Assembly (NCBI GenBank): GCA_030435675.1
Contig: CM059623.1
Location: forward strand, 12,556,092 to 12,620,091
Source: Steinernema hermaphroditum
Taxonomy: Eukaryota; Nematoda; Chromadorea; Rhabditida; Steinernematidae
Reading direction: 5' to 3'
Length of the DNA stretch: 64,000 nt
The number at the start of each line of letters is the position of its first letter. The first letter of the stretch is position 1. Positions 1-11,936 of this stretch are shown piece by piece. A program made the translations under genes and the position numbers. A model generated the notes under the pieces. The model ran no database searches. It worked only from the letters and a program-made list of their open reading frames with translations, and was not told where the DNA came from.

Positions 1-1562
1 TGGCAGTTTCTTAATATATATCCATGCCTATTATTCTCGGTATTGACTGTTTGACTGAGCAACTGCGGCTCACTTCTCAGGCAAAACCCAGACCCCTTGT
101 TCATAGAACACAAGAGGTTTGAGGTCGAAAAATGTTTTGGTACAATTTTCGACCTCTTTCTTTTATTTGGAGTGGTTCCCTCTGGTATCGTCATTTTTAA
201 AGGAGAACAGATGACAGTAAGATAGAGCGAAGAGAGTACTATAAGAACCGCAAACAGCGAATCTCTCAGCTCAAGGTGGAGAGCCATTGTGGAGGTCAAC
301 TTTAAAATGTGAGGTCTCGGGTAGCCGTACTTTTTGTGGATCCAAGGGTCATTTTTTCGACATTTGGCATCTGTTTCCTGAAAGTTGAAAAGATCTCGTG
401 GAATCACTATATGGGCTTGGTAGCTGTGAGTGATAGCTACCTGCTACATATCCCCATTGTCTGCTATGTAACTTAACCAATTAGAAATGTTGGAGTTAAG
501 AGAACATGGTCATTTGAAAAAGCCATCTTTGTGAAATTAGCTCAGGTTATGATACATAACCAAGATAACAATAGGTGCGTTCGGTAGGCAATACCTAAGG
601 ATGTACGTGGTTGAAGGCAGCCACCGTCCATCACACAATTAATGACGTAAAAAGCCCGTACATCACTTCGCATTTCGCCATCTCGAGGTGCCAGAAAATG
701 GTCATCACGACAGAATAGGCCTGGAACACCACCAGGAATGTACTGAGCAAGTCGCCAATCATATTATGGAGAGAGAATTAATTGTGCTCAAGAACGTACC
801 CATCGATTTGGTCATGGAAGCAAATTCTGAAGAAAGAACAGGCTCTGGTTAAGTGGCGTGTGAAATGTCTCCGCATCTAAAGAGTTAGACAGATTTAAAC
901 ATAATTACTCCTATCGCTGCACTAACTATTGAGTTGAATACTCAGATGGCATATATAAAAAAACGGTAAAGAGATCGGATACCATTTTGGAAGATTTGTA
1001 CTATCTCAGAAGGGTGTCTCAGAGTTACTTTTATGAGATCAATACTTCATGATTCACTTTTCCCATACTGTACTCCATTTAACTTTTTTCATTTTTCAGC
1101 AGAAGCAGCCAGCCGACGAAAGAACCGTCGGTTGTGCAGAAACCACAACAAATAGTGAAGCCTGTTGCCGTGTGGTCGAGGAGAACATGCGAACGACCTT
1201 TCAAATGTGTATCGAAAAAGCAAAAACTCAAAGAGAGTCAATTTAAAAAGGTTGGTTTCTCCGTTTCCCATGAATCCAATGAATGTTCCTACCCCCTATA
1301 GGATGGCTTATAGGATTTTGTAAAAGATATATTTTTCATAGGGTCCTTATGTGCTAACACGAAGACGATTTCTCTTTTAATGTCTGATGTTTAATGGTCA
1401 GCGTTACTGTACTGGACTATATTTGGTCCTAATTAGAGCAAGGGGACATAGCACAGACCATGCTCTGGACAACGTTACATTAGAAGAGTCTTGTTACCTT
1501 TATTTCTCTGCAATATGTCAGACCAATTCTTGTGTTCATCTCATAAGCGATACCTCTTTTCA
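1..1562. other. No convincing gene, left edge
   Basis: I see no coding region I can support here. The short open frames lack splice context and recognisable motifs. Around 690-740 there is a short stretch resembling the core of the dispersed repeat found at 3425-3951 (it shares AGGCCTGGAACACCA), but the match is too short to call. Confidence 0.4.
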
Positions 1563-1980
1563 GTACACCCGAAAAATAATGTTCTACATGAACGTGTGGT
1601 CATACAAGCAAGTCTACACGACGGAAGTGATGAAGGCGTTCAAAGACTACGGCAATGGCGACGCCCGTCTCATTTTCGCCATCCTCTTCACCAAGAGCCT
1701 TTCGACCAGGAAGCTTTGCCGTCTTTATGGGAACATCGTTAGAATTCTCCTTTTGGCCAACCATCACACACCTCACATCTACAGCATTCTCAACCACGCC
1801 CTCATCTTCTCTCTCAATATGTCTTCGCTCTTCTTTGGATTCAAAGGAGCGCTCAAGATGCAACTCGAGTACTCGCCTTATGGATTCGACTTCTTGGACT
1901 TGTCACGGAGATTTGTGAAGAAAAAGCCGACGGAGGTCAAGAAGTTTGAAAAGGAGGTCATCGCCAACCTCTCGTGGTAA
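1563..1980 (+). CDS. Unknown protein, last exon or small gene
   Basis: The open frame has coding-like composition, with many C- or G-ending codons, and ends in TAA. A good acceptor (CTCTTTTCAG) ends at 1562 and opens straight into the frame. The first in-frame ATG is at 1579, which would give a protein of about 133 residues. The product is basic, with two hydrophobic stretches (around RLIFAILFT and IFSLNMSSLFFGF) and a Lys-rich end. I recognise no family. It may be the terminal exon of a longer gene beginning further left, or an intronless gene trans-spliced at the acceptor. The frame is open upstream to an ATG at 1387, but that part looks non-coding. Confidence 0.45.
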
Positions 1981-2224
1981 GGGCTGCATGCGTCGATTTC
2001 AGATCCAGGTCTTATAGTAACCGATGATGCATCCAATTTTTAGCCTTTTCGGCGAGATGATCAAGCATTTTATGATCAACAGTGGACCGCAATTAGAAGG
2101 ATTAAAGAATATTTTAAAGGAGTGCTTTGTAAGGAGAGCCAAAAATAGATTTATCCATTGAATGAACCTCTTCAGGATGTCCAAAAAATCCGGTTTGCCT
2201 TGAAGTTTCTTCAGCTCTATTGCG

Positions 2225-2825
2225 ATGCGGAACAACAAGGTCTCATGCAAATGGACACAACGTATAAGGAAGAAGAGTAAGTCACTGGAAGATTCAAAAG
2301 ATAGCAGTGTTTTCAGAGAAAACCGAGGAAGGCCTGTGAAAAGTCCCAAGCCGATATCGCTTACAGAACTGGAGAGAGCCATTAGAGTCATCGAGCTCAC
2401 TGACAGGACAGCACATGGTCGAGATAAGGAAAAGGTTTTAAGGGGTCTATGCAGCTATGATATGAGGAGTTTAGACACTTTTGCCGCTTGAGCTCATCAA
2501 GAGAACGACGTGGAGATGTTTGAATGTTGAAGAGTGGTTTACAGTCTTCGTCAAAAATGGACGACTCAATCAATCGGTGATGACCATCGAAGCGCTTCTA
2601 CGCGTGGCACTGCGTTCGCCTCCCCAATTCACGGCCATGTACGCCCAGCTGATATCGGAAGTGGCGGATTCATGGGTGGAACGGGGAGCTGAGAAGGCAC
2701 GCGAAGTGATGAAAACCTGGATCACCACAGGTCTGTGCTGCTTAGCCAGAAGATCTGGTGCTACCTCCGTGGAATTTCAATGGTTGGCTATAAGAACACT
2801 CATCTCATGGGATCTCATTTCATGA
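2225..2825 (+). pseudogene. Possible exon pair or gene fragment, unknown
   Basis: Two adjacent open frames look protein-like. The first (2225-2491) is charged, with a Lys/Arg-rich stretch followed by LTELERAIRVIELTD. The second (2481-2825) contains MTIEALLRVALRSPP and an amphipathic helix-like region. Candidate acceptors lie at 2474 (AGTTTAG) and 2548 (GTTTACAG), but no splice joins the two frames cleanly. I recognise no family. It may be a decayed gene or exons of a lineage-specific one. Confidence 0.25.
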
Positions 2826-3424
2826 TTTTAGGCTTTGTCACTGTCTCTTCCAAAACAACCTCTTCGATCGAAGCACTATGGATACACTTAGGTTGACCCT
2901 TCTGGTAGGCTATCGCATAAGTTGAAACTGCTGTAAACGAAGCATATTTAGGCGGAGAAAACTGTAACGTTTTCGAGACTCACTCCGGTTTTCAAAATGT
3001 TTGCCAATATGAACAGGTCTTTGGTGATAGATCTTAAACTCAAACCTTTTGCTCCGAATTCTGAGTGGGTTTTCGGCTGATTTCTGATGACATATGCTGT
3101 TTAGAGAAAACTTTGGAAATGGAGCATCCTATCGCCAATATTGGAAGAGGTGATAGCACCGTAACTCCACAGTTGGCGGCATTTTAGTTATGTATATGGT
3201 GTTATTATTCTTCATATCGTTGTTGGTGTGCCTTCCGGTGGATGTACGGTGAATTCTACGTGATCTTGAAATTAATGCCTGTTTCGATAGGTAGTTGCCC
3301 GTAGTTACATGCAAGGTTCAGCGCATTATTCTCAAACGCGGATTAAGAGTAAACATACACAACACAAGGACGTGGATGGGATAAATCATAAATCATGATG
3401 TTCCACGACGAGGTCTTTCATTTG
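2826..3424. other. Intergenic, nothing recognised
   Basis: AT-rich sequence with stops in all frames at short intervals. I see no RNA gene and no repeat shared with the rest of the window. Confidence 0.4.
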
Positions 3425-3951
3425 TATCCCCAGCGATCAGTCGTTCTCTCTCTGAGGCTGTCTGAGCCGAACGAGTTGAATGAGCGGTCGTTCTCGGCCG
3501 TCGTTGTTGGCACAATGATCGTCCCGACTCCCAGAAGGCCTGAACACCAGGCCGCCGTAGTTGCGCCGTCTTGCCAAGAAGTTCATTATTCAAAATTATT
3601 CAATTCATTAGCGACCGAATCACATCTTGCCAAGAAGCCGTCGCAACCGTTCGATCACCCGCGCCGCCACTCAAGTCCGCGCTACAATTCCGAAGTCTGC
3701 GCCGGCAGTCTGAACTGAAGATGACTTTCCACTCCGTTCCGCTGTGTCCCACCACCGCGCTTCGACAGGATTCACCTCGTCACGACTCCGACGCCCGCGA
3801 AAACTAATGGGAACGCTGCATGTTGTTCGGATTCGTCTGCTCCACCGAAATCAGAAGAAAATCAGCGACTACGGTGTGATTTCTATCGTTCTTGTTCATT
3901 TATAAGACGTCCTGCACAGCGTAAGCCGTTGATTCGGGAATGTAAATCGTG
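3425..3951 (+). repeat. Dispersed repeat family A, copy 1
   Basis: This shares long stretches with 52831-53327: the CCCAGCGATC start, the GAGCGGTCGTTCTCGGCCGT core, CCCAGAAGGCCTG, GCCAAGAAG, and a tail with ACTAATGGGAACGCTGCAT and CGTAAGCCGTTGATTCGGGAA. Relative to that copy it carries an insertion around 3585-3615 and a deletion before the tail. I found no terminal inverted repeats. Confidence 0.7.
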
Positions 3952-4013
3952 AAATCGTTTCACGACGATCCAGGCACTATCCACAAGTCTTTATTTATGG
4001 CGAGAACAAGACA

Positions 4014-5063
4014 CTATTTTGAGAAGAACATGAAAAAAGCCTCATCGGCTCTCTCGGCAAACCTATGACGACCAGCTCGACGAATCCTAGTTCTCACATA
4101 GTCTTCAAGAGACAGAAGCATCTCGCCCTTTTCCTGAGTCCTCTTGCAATAATTTCTGTACTTCCTATCAAACTCGGGTGGGTATTCGTCGCTCATGCCG
4201 ATTCCAAAGGCGATACAGGCAACGTGATTAGGGATCGCCGGATGGGGAATCACATATATTTGGCAGCCCGGTTCCCAGAGGTTGTTGTTCAGCTCGCCTT
4301 TGAATCTTTGCGGAAGCTCGAAGTCGTCGATCTTTGTGATCTTGTCGCAATCCATTGTGAGCGATGCTTCTTTGGCGTCCGAAAATTCACGAAATTCAAG
4401 AGGTGGCATCACGCAGCAGTGCAGTAGCTTCTGCACAGCGGTTTTTTGGTCCTTCCACCACTTGAACACTTCCTCCCAGAGACTCTGAGTCCTGATTTTG
4501 TATCTTTCTGTGTCGAATTCTTCGATATAAACTAGTTTTTCAAGCTGTGGCTGACAGAAGAGGTTCACAAGGTGATCCGCTTTCAGGTTACTCAGGTCAC
4601 AAACGGACACATTTCGTAGTAGACTCTTCGTTATGGCCGTTCGGAAGAGTTTGTCCCCTAGAGGTGTGTCGCTCAGGAGGCTAAGATTATGTATCGGAAC
4701 ATCGAGATCCAGCATTTTCTTGAACATCGCACTGCTGTCGAAAGGGTTGAATATAGTCGACATTACTGTAACTTCTCGGGCTCGACGGCACAAGGACTTG
4801 AGATGGTTCTGGTCTACCACTCTGGCGCCCCGACCTTCTTCCGTCATAAGATATATGCACACATCTCTCAAGAACTTTGTATGTTTCAGTTCTGCCCTAA
4901 AGACGCAGTCTACGGTCATGACACATTCGAGAGAGCATTCCTTCTTGCGTTGAGCTTCCTCAAAACGGCGAAACCGACTTCGAGATGGGAATTTGCTTAG
5001 TGAGGGGAGATTTTCGATGAGGAAGAGAGTTCGTTCGATGAAGTCCGCGGGAACGTGGTCCAT
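4014..5063 (-). CDS. Nematode-expanded protein of unknown function
   Basis: A single uninterrupted 349-residue frame reads ATG at 5063 to a stop at 4014. The N-terminus (MDHVPADFIERTLFLIENLP) resembles the short opening of F-box-like and related nematode multigene families. The rest is charged and globular with no signal peptide or membrane segment. A central stretch contains VVDQNHLKSLC and a late Trp/Cys-containing part contains LWEPGCQIYVIPHP. I do not recognise a catalytic motif. A degenerate piece of the same family lies near 9130 on the plus strand, which supports a local multigene family. The function is unknown. Confidence 0.7.
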   Translation of the reverse strand: MDHVPADFIERTLFLIENLPSLSKFPSRSRFRRFEEAQRKKECSLECVMTVDCVFRAELKHTKFLRDVCIYLMTEEGRGARVVDQNHLKSLCRRAREVTVMSTIFNPFDSSAMFKKMLDLDVPIHNLSLLSDTPLGDKLFRTAITKSLLRNVSVCDLSNLKADHLVNLFCQPQLEKLVYIEEFDTERYKIRTQSLWEEVFKWWKDQKTAVQKLLHCCVMPPLEFREFSDAKEASLTMDCDKITKIDDFELPQRFKGELNNNLWEPGCQIYVIPHPAIPNHVACIAFGIGMSDEYPPEFDRKYRNYCKRTQEKGEMLLSLEDYVRTRIRRAGRHRFAERADEAFFMFFSK

Positions 5064-5257
5064 TTCATTGGGTTTATTATAGAGAATGGAGCATGCTTTA
5101 AATAGTCATCACGCGATGCCATAAAACCCATCGCATCTCTTTTGGAATCAAGCACGCCGTCACAATAAGTTCTATTGATGTATTTGATCAGTTCTTTACA
5201 TAAACATACAATGAAACGATCAGTTCGTGGTGAAATGCGTGGGCAGAGGGTGGGCAA

Positions 5258-6404
5258 GTGACGTCTTCTCCTTCAGAGTGCTTCCATGCAATGTTAATTG
5301 GAATGTTTTGGGAAGAAACGGGACGAAGACGATTGTAGAATCGAGGAGAAGACGAAAATTGGGTTGTTAGAAGAAAAGGAATGGAAAACTTCAGCTTGAT
5401 CAGATGTGTTAATTCATTCTGTTCTTCATGGTTTCGCTTTTCTAAAGAGGAAAGTAACTAACACGTCATGAGGTTAAGTCATAATGGGATCCGTTTTCTT
5501 ATCCTATCTTCGAGAAATAGCGCAACATGTTACGGTCAGGACGCTTAACTTTTATTTAATTTTTCTTTTTAAAGTGAGCTTAACCAAGCTAAATGATTCC
5601 TTCCAAAGCGATGTCATTGGCGAATTATGCCACAGGTATCCGAAGCCAGTAGCTGCTAGAGTGAGACAACTAAAACATTCGGCGCTTGCCAATTTAGGCT
5701 AATCTATCCGCTATTCTATAGTATCTCTCATTTCCACACTGTTTCTAATGGTTGTTCAATTATGGGCATTCGACTACCTACGAAGCCTCTATGCGACCCA
5801 CCAAACCTGTTACGAAACTTTTTGAACACCCTATAAACGAATAAGACAGAGGAAAAATGTTTGTCATGAGCAGGTATCAAACTCCGGTCACCAGTTTGCC
5901 GCTCTACCTCAGTATCACTGCGTTTTTGGAACTAGCAAGGAAAGCCTCCGAAGTGTCGGATAGAGGTGAAACTTACAGATAGACGCGCACGTGAACCCCA
6001 AATGGGCGTTGGCTCATACGCACAGGGAGTTCATGGCAGGTTTCACTAGATTGTCCATAGTTGTTTTCACTTCGAAAGGTCTCCTGGTAAGACGCACATG
6101 GAAAAGCATAACGCCTTCCAGAGAAAGAAAAAACGAATCTGTTCCGTATTACTTTTGGGTGAGTTAGTATCTTCTCTTTGTGCCCGAGTTTCTAGTTCAG
6201 TTTCGTCGAGAAGTGGAAGCCGAATGCTTATCTTGTTATTTGAGCAGTTCTTCTGAGCACGAATCGATTATGACTAAAACACTAAAACAATAAGATACGA
6301 GCTTTCTTTCCTTTATGAAGAGACCATTGATCAGAATGCTATTCAAAATCTTCCTGAAATTATTGCTTTATTCGTAAATACAGGGTCTCTGCTGAATATA
6401 ATAT
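5258..6404. other. Intergenic, nothing firm
   Basis: No gene is supported. Around 5875-5930, read on the minus strand, there is a weak resemblance to tRNA internal promoter boxes, but it does not fold into a clear cloverleaf. Confidence 0.35.
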
Positions 6405-6688
6405 TCAGTGATAATCGTTTCCGACGTTGCTTCCATTCTCAGGATAGACATCAGCGTAGTCAGGAAACTGCATGTCGTTCGCCGGCGGGATATCGCAATA
6501 TCGCCTGATCTCTCCGTCGCGGACCACTGGCTGACAAGTAGTTTTGTAGGGACAAGGTGGATCACAGACGAAGTGTTTCAGCTTCTTGTCGGTGGGCTTC
6601 GATATGACCACACAGATGAGGAGGGAGACCTAAAATGTGACTTCAAAGGTTCACTGAAATCACTTACCGTAAGCCACTTGAGAGTCAT
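6405..6688 (-). CDS. Small secreted cysteine-containing protein
   Basis: There are two exons, 6688-6668 and 6629-6405, joined by a 38-nt intron (GTAAGTG to TTTTAG). The predicted protein is 81 residues. Residues 1 to about 18 form a signal peptide (MTLKWLT then VSLLICVVIS), with the intron falling inside it. The mature part has four cysteines, in CDPPC, TTC and RYC, and an acidic, aromatic C-terminus. An AATAAA lies just downstream on the minus strand, near 6372. I do not recognise the family. It is probably exported, with the cysteines forming two disulphides. Confidence 0.6.
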
Positions 6689-9120
6689 GCTTCGAAGTAG
6701 CTGTCACCTTCGCCGCCATCGTTAAATGGATGATATAGCTCATCAAAAAGCGAGCACATTCCTGTCGGCAGCGGGCGTGCTCCTATGCAACTTTTTATCC
6801 TTCTATTGCGGTAGCCCGAAAACGGGTTCATTGCACTGCGCGGGTGTGGCGGCGTGCTCACATGGGGGTCATGTGTGTTTTGCTCTCTGGGCACAAAATT
6901 GATGAGAACGAACGAAGTCGGGCACAAGAACGGACACAAATCTTAGGGTTGGGATTACGGTGATGACATCTCGAAGCAAAACTGTAGGTTAGGCCACGTT
7001 TTCATGAATAACGGTTCTGATACGTTTACGGGTAATCACAAAAATAAGAGATTTCAGCCACGAAGAGCTTTGAAAGTAGCGAGCTGTGTTTTTCCGAATG
7101 CTGAAGCGTCACCGGAATAGTAATTTACGAAAGAGCTCTTATCTTCCGACAAGTTTTTGAAACAGAAAAGCAAACTAACAAGGAAACCACTCCAGTGATC
7201 AGGCTAAGTGTGCTGGATTGGATGACGGGTGCGGAGTCGTACGCTCATACACCATCTATTCTGAATCGGACCTCTGACAAAACTGAGGCCACGAAATATG
7301 AAACGGTAGTGATCGATCGTGTCATTACAATTCTACGCTGATCTCTTGCTTGATTTATACAGAAAGGCTGACTTTGGAGTGATGATTGAATGATGTAATT
7401 GCTGGTGAATTTGATTGACGTTCATTGCAAAGCTGATGCTTTCTTTGTGGTCGGCGAGCGTGTGTGGGGTGTGGTCGTGTTTCCTTTCACGTATGACTTT
7501 TTAATCATTCTTTCGAACTGTCGACCTAGTCATACGAGACTTGATGATCTAAAATGTCCTCTCCGGGGTCTTGTAATGCATGGTATTCGGTGAACAAAGG
7601 TAATTGCATGGATGACAGTCGCTCGCTCTCCCAACTACCCCGTCATATTCGTTAGAGGTCGCAGAGATGCCGAGCCGGAGCCACCCGGGCTGGCTCAGCT
7701 GGCTCCGAGAATAGGCAAATGGAAAAGAAGATGGAATCGAAAAGGATAATTTCACTGTTTCTTAATTGGAATGTTCGCAGATGTTTCAAAAGTAGACAGT
7801 CACGAGACAGTATGTAGGAAACACACGTGACCAGAGATTGACATCGGCCCAGCCGTATATTAGACGTTCAACCGACGCATTCAAAGTGAATTTGAACAGT
7901 GATGAATCAAGTAGTGAGAGATTTTAGGTCTGGTCAAAAACGTCCTGCTGTAGGAGGTATAAAGTGCCTTATTTTCTACATAGAGACGATTTATGTTCCC
8001 ACAAAAGTATCAGAAGTAAGGTATATAGATGCTATGATTGAGCTTCAGAGAAAGCAAAGCTTCAAAAATAGCCCCCTTTGAGTAGATATACATTTCGAAA
8101 AGGTCTATCTTGAGGAGAGTTCCACGTCCATTAGGTGAGGGGTCAACCTTTGCTTGTTAAAGAAGGTGCTCAGGGGAGTACCTAAGGGTGTCAGAACCAG
8201 AATGAGCATTGGCTCACATCAACGTATCAGTATCCGTATCAGCCGTTTAACGGATGGCCATTCCGATCGGATTCGTTACAATTTCTGCATATAACACGAT
8301 GATACTTCTGCACAGTCATCCTCAAAAAGATGGATGTTTCCAATGTTACAACGCAATAAATATCACGATTACAAATACTACCGTATCCTTTTCCTAAATG
8401 AAATGTCGCTAACGGATAAATTAGTAAAACATAAAGTACGATGCTTATTATATTTTTTGGCAGCTGTACGTGCCTAAAATTAACTCCAAAAGCCAGTTTC
8501 TCGCAAAAAACGTCTTTTTCCCCATCGACCGCCCATCATTTTTCGCGGCCATGAACATCATTAGGGATTGATCGAAATGAACCCGATTTTGCAAAAACTG
8601 TGCAAGATGGCCTTCACTGAAGCACGTACTTTGATTTCCAAGAAAGCACTAATTTGAAAGAAAACGATGATTTTTAAATCTCAAATCACAAGACAAGAAT
8701 ACGAAGGTATGTATAGCGCGATCAGAGCCACCGTAATCTTATTACAAAGAGCTGTTGTATATGTGACCTTTGGCCTGCTCCCCACATCGCGATCACTTTA
8801 AACAGTCAGGCCTGAAGACATTTTTTCGTCTTCCGACGTCTTCTCAACAGAAACGTGGTTTGCTGTAAAGTGGTTCGCCGAACGCGTCGGTGGAACTCAT
8901 GCATCACATAGCACAATCACATAGAAGAGATCAATGATCGGCTCAGGAACAACGATCACCTCAATCACTGAAGGCATGAAAAAGCAAATGTGTATTGGGT
9001 TGTTGCATTGAAAATGGCGCCTGCGATAAGCATTCCAATAGTTCACAGTACTTTGTACCAAATCCAAATAGATTGATGCACAGTTGGGGTCCACGTAACG
9101 ACTAATTACTAATCAGCAAA
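6689..9120. other. Intergenic, about 2.4 kb
   Basis: I can support no gene. A short GC-rich stretch near 7675-7715 contains small imperfect inverted repeats (GAGCCGGAGCC with GGCTCAGCTGGCTC). The rest is AT-rich with scattered short frames. Confidence 0.4.
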
Positions 9121-9129
9121 TGGTCATAT

Positions 9130-9300
9130 CGGTAAACAGAACCGAAGCAGACGAAGTTCTTGAGGGATGTACGGATATATCTTATGACGGCTCCGGCTCG
9201 GTTCCAGCTCAGTCTGCATCTTTGATTGGGCCAAAATATTCCTTGACTCTAAACAAGTAATGTTTGAGGACGGAACTGACGTCCTGGAAGAACAGTAATC
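9130..9300 (+). pseudogene. Degenerate fragment related to the 4014-5063 gene
   Basis: On the plus strand around 9150-9190 the translation reads KFLRDVRIYLMT. This closely matches KFLRDVCIYLMT inside the minus-strand gene at 4014-5063. The match is followed within about 25 codons by in-frame stops, and I see no start or splice context. I read it as a short decayed relative in the opposite orientation. The limits are approximate. Confidence 0.5.
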
Positions 9301-9706
9301 TTGGACCAGCCATTCGAAAGGTGTAACCATGAGTTCAGGAAGCCTGTCTTTGGTGATTTATGAGTGGCTTGTCAGGAAAATGAATAGTTGGGATCTGTGA
9401 TCTGCCCGTCGGTCAGCGATTTAGTAAATACAAACCACTCCAGTCCCTTATTTACTATCTATTCACAAAGGACGCCTTCATTTCTGTCGATGCGATCGAT
9501 CGGCTCGTCGAATCGCTCACTGCATCTTCGCTCAAGGCTACTGTAATCGTGAAATGGACAACTAAGAGTATTTGCAATTCCCAAATTTAATGTTAAAAAG
9601 CAGCTTGCAAAGTGACAGATGACGATGACAGATGACCAGACGACGACAACAACGACAGATAAACGATCAAACACTAGATGGGTTCTTGAGTGCTCATGCT
9701 GGACGC

Positions 9707-9926
9707 TTAGCACTTGCCGCAAGTGACAGGGCACTTCTCAGTGAGCATCTCCACGTACTTGAAGTCGTTGCAGAACGGCTTGAGATGCTGGCAACTCTCG
9801 CCTAAAGTGATTCGTTAGCGATCGAACCAGGGAATATTATGGATTACTGATGTCCTGGCAGGCAGCGGCCTCGGAGAAGGCGAAGAAGGCACAGAAAACG
9901 ACGAAGATGAGGGCGAGAACCTTCAT
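9707..9926 (-). CDS. Secreted single-domain ShKT peptide
   Basis: Two exons, 9926-9848 and 9801-9707, join at phase 1 across a 46-nt intron (GT to TTTAG) and give a 57-residue precursor. Residues 1 to about 20 are a strong signal peptide (MKVLALIFVVFCAFFAFSEA). The rest is one ShKT domain with six cysteines, with spacings of 6, 6, 12, 3 and 2 residues between them; the last three lie within 8 residues of the C-terminus. ShKT domains are very common in secreted nematode proteins, many of which are not toxins. Some block potassium channels, and no such activity can be claimed here. A TATA-like ATATAAAAG lies about 60 nt upstream of the ATG. Confidence 0.8.
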
Positions 9927-9982
9927 GTTGAGGGAATCGAGTCGAGTTGATCGAACTGATGGAGAAGTCGTTGTGGATTGCG

Positions 9983-9992
9983 CTTTTATATC
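9983..9992 (-). promoter_or_regulatory. TATA-like element of the ShKT gene
   Basis: Read on the minus strand this is ATATAAAAGC, 57-66 nt upstream of the ATG at 9926. That is a plausible core promoter position for a gene with a short 5' UTR. Confidence 0.4.
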
Positions 9993-10436
9993 GCTTGATA
10001 CAATAACCCTTTTTTGGCGTTTTGTTGGTTTTGTAACAGATGTCCGAAGGGAATCAAGAAGTACCGCCCGCGTGGCAGGTGCACAAAGAGTGAAAAAAGA
10101 GTGCAACGTCGACTTTTTGGCGTCGAACTGTTCCGCAACGATAAATGAGTATTTCGACATCGTATGAGAAGATGCATTTTTGAACATCATACCAGAATTT
10201 CATGCTTCTCCTGTCTTGTTTTAAGAAGCAGTCGGTGGACCAACAAGCACAACCACGACGCGTGATGGTTTTGTTTCCGATCGACAAGGCCGCGTTAGAT
10301 ACATTGTAGAACGGCTTTCAGGGATCTCGGATGACTCGATCGCCATTTCAGTGTAGATGGCACTAACAAGGTTCCGGGTTTTCCTGGAACCAGGAATAGC
10401 CGGAAATAGCCGGACAAGAACGAGGAGCTAACTTGC

Positions 10437-10719
10437 AAGGAGAGATCCCAAACTGTCACACGCCGACCCGGCCGAAGGGAGAGAGAGAGGCAGGGAGAGA
10501 GAGGTGCTAGAGTGTAGCAAAACCTGACAGGTTTCATTGGTGAATGGGGGGTTTTGCTACACTCTAACAATTACAGAGGCCAAAATCAACTATAAAATAC
10601 CGCTTAAACCCCAATTCATGGATGCAACCTATAGTATAGCTTTGTTACACTCTGCCATATCTATCTTCCCACCAAATTTCAGCAGACTCGGCTTGTGACA
10701 GTTTGGGACCTCTCCTTGT
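10437..10719. repeat. Nested inverted-repeat (MITE-like) element
   Basis: The outer arms are 10437-10461 and 10695-10719, inverted with 24 of 25 matches (AAGGAGAGATCCCAAACTGTCAC and its near complement). The inner arms are 10508-10524 and 10550-10566, a perfect 17-bp inverted repeat (TAGAGTGTAGCAAAACC). A further TTACACTCT occurs near 10645. Between the inner and outer arms lies a GAGAGA-rich stretch. The geometry suggests a foldback or MITE-type element. No coding capacity was seen. Confidence 0.6.
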
Positions 10720-11384
10720 AAGTGATAGAAAAGAATGAAGTAATATAGATCGGCTATCAAAAGATGTTCGTTGTGCTTTTCCCTCCAGGAAACAGACACT
10801 TTGATGGGTTAGCGTAACACAAAATTCATAGTTTTGTTGTGCAACAGAGACGAAATGAGAAAGAAACAATGCTCATTTAATTGCTTTGCCTCATTCAGCA
10901 GCTCAAGTCAAGTGAAACTCGGATTTCTTTTTTCTGGCGCAGCGTCGGTGGATGTTGTCGATTCGGCGATCGAGTCATCTCCCACGGCTCTGTCATCGTT
11001 TATCTTTCACAATCGCTTATTTTGATGACTCAATCGCAACATGATGCACTTTATTTCAACCGGGTGGCGTTTGTTTCACAAGACTCACTCCGTTTTTTAG
11101 ATATTTTCCAGAAAAGTCCTTTGAAAAGCGAGCTACTTCTGCGACAAATCCCCTAGTATGTGGGTTTACACCTTGACAATCATTAGCCAGTTAATTAAAT
11201 ACGTCCACTGAAGGGGACGAGTCAGTATGAGAACTGTGCATTACAGTAGAGTGCGACATATTCACGGTGAGTCAGCAAAAAGCGATCATAAAAGATAAGC
11301 AATGAGAGATCGAGAGTGGGAGACGACATCGCCAGCGTCCGCCTACTGTTCCGAAGCCTCAGCATCGTCACATCTCAGGATTGA

Positions 11385-11450
11385 AAAACTACATAAAAGC
11401 CGGAAAAAGTGATCCAGTGAGCGTACTAGTTCGGTTTATATGTGTTCCCA
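11385..11450 (+). promoter_or_regulatory. Conserved upstream element of the secreted-peptide gene
   Basis: ACTACATAAAAGCCGG and, about 35 nt later, CGGTTTATATGTGTTCCC are retained almost unchanged in the inverted copy near 35655-35705. The first contains a TATA-like CATAAAAG. They lie about 500 nt upstream of the ATG. Together with a conserved acceptor just before the ATG, this suggests a transcription start here and a 5' UTR intron, or SL trans-splicing. Confidence 0.35.
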
Positions 11451-11936
11451 ACCCCGACCCGCAATGAGCTCCTGGCCGAGCAGCCCACGGAACAGGACGA
11501 ACGATGGCTATGGTGACGGAGCAGAGTGGAAGTTTGACCGGAAGTGAATCCAGCGGAATGATCTGCGATTAAGAATCGGGTGTGCGACACACAGAAACTG
11601 AACAAGCACCCAGTGCGCACTCCTGCTTCTCTATTATTGAGGTTTTTATTTAGTTGATGAACCCAACTTGGCTGTAAAAAGGATTCTTTGAATAGTTCTT
11701 CCTTTTCTGCTACAAAATTGTCTGAAATGCTCGTGTTATTAATGTGTATTCACCCGCGACCTACGCGACCGACCGACATTTCCTCTGAGGTGCTGATTTT
11801 GGCTTTGGCCAATGGATTCTTTTGCGCCATTAGCAAAGTGTCCACACTATTCTTTTTCGACTTTTCGAACTTATTTCTGTTTCAACGCGCAAGAGTGCTT
11901 TCATTTTGAAAAAGATACTAGAGATTCCAGATTGGA

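Noticed and set aside
5875..5930. Possible tRNA on the minus strand
   Set aside because: A-box and B-box-like words are present, but the acceptor and anticodon stems do not pair.
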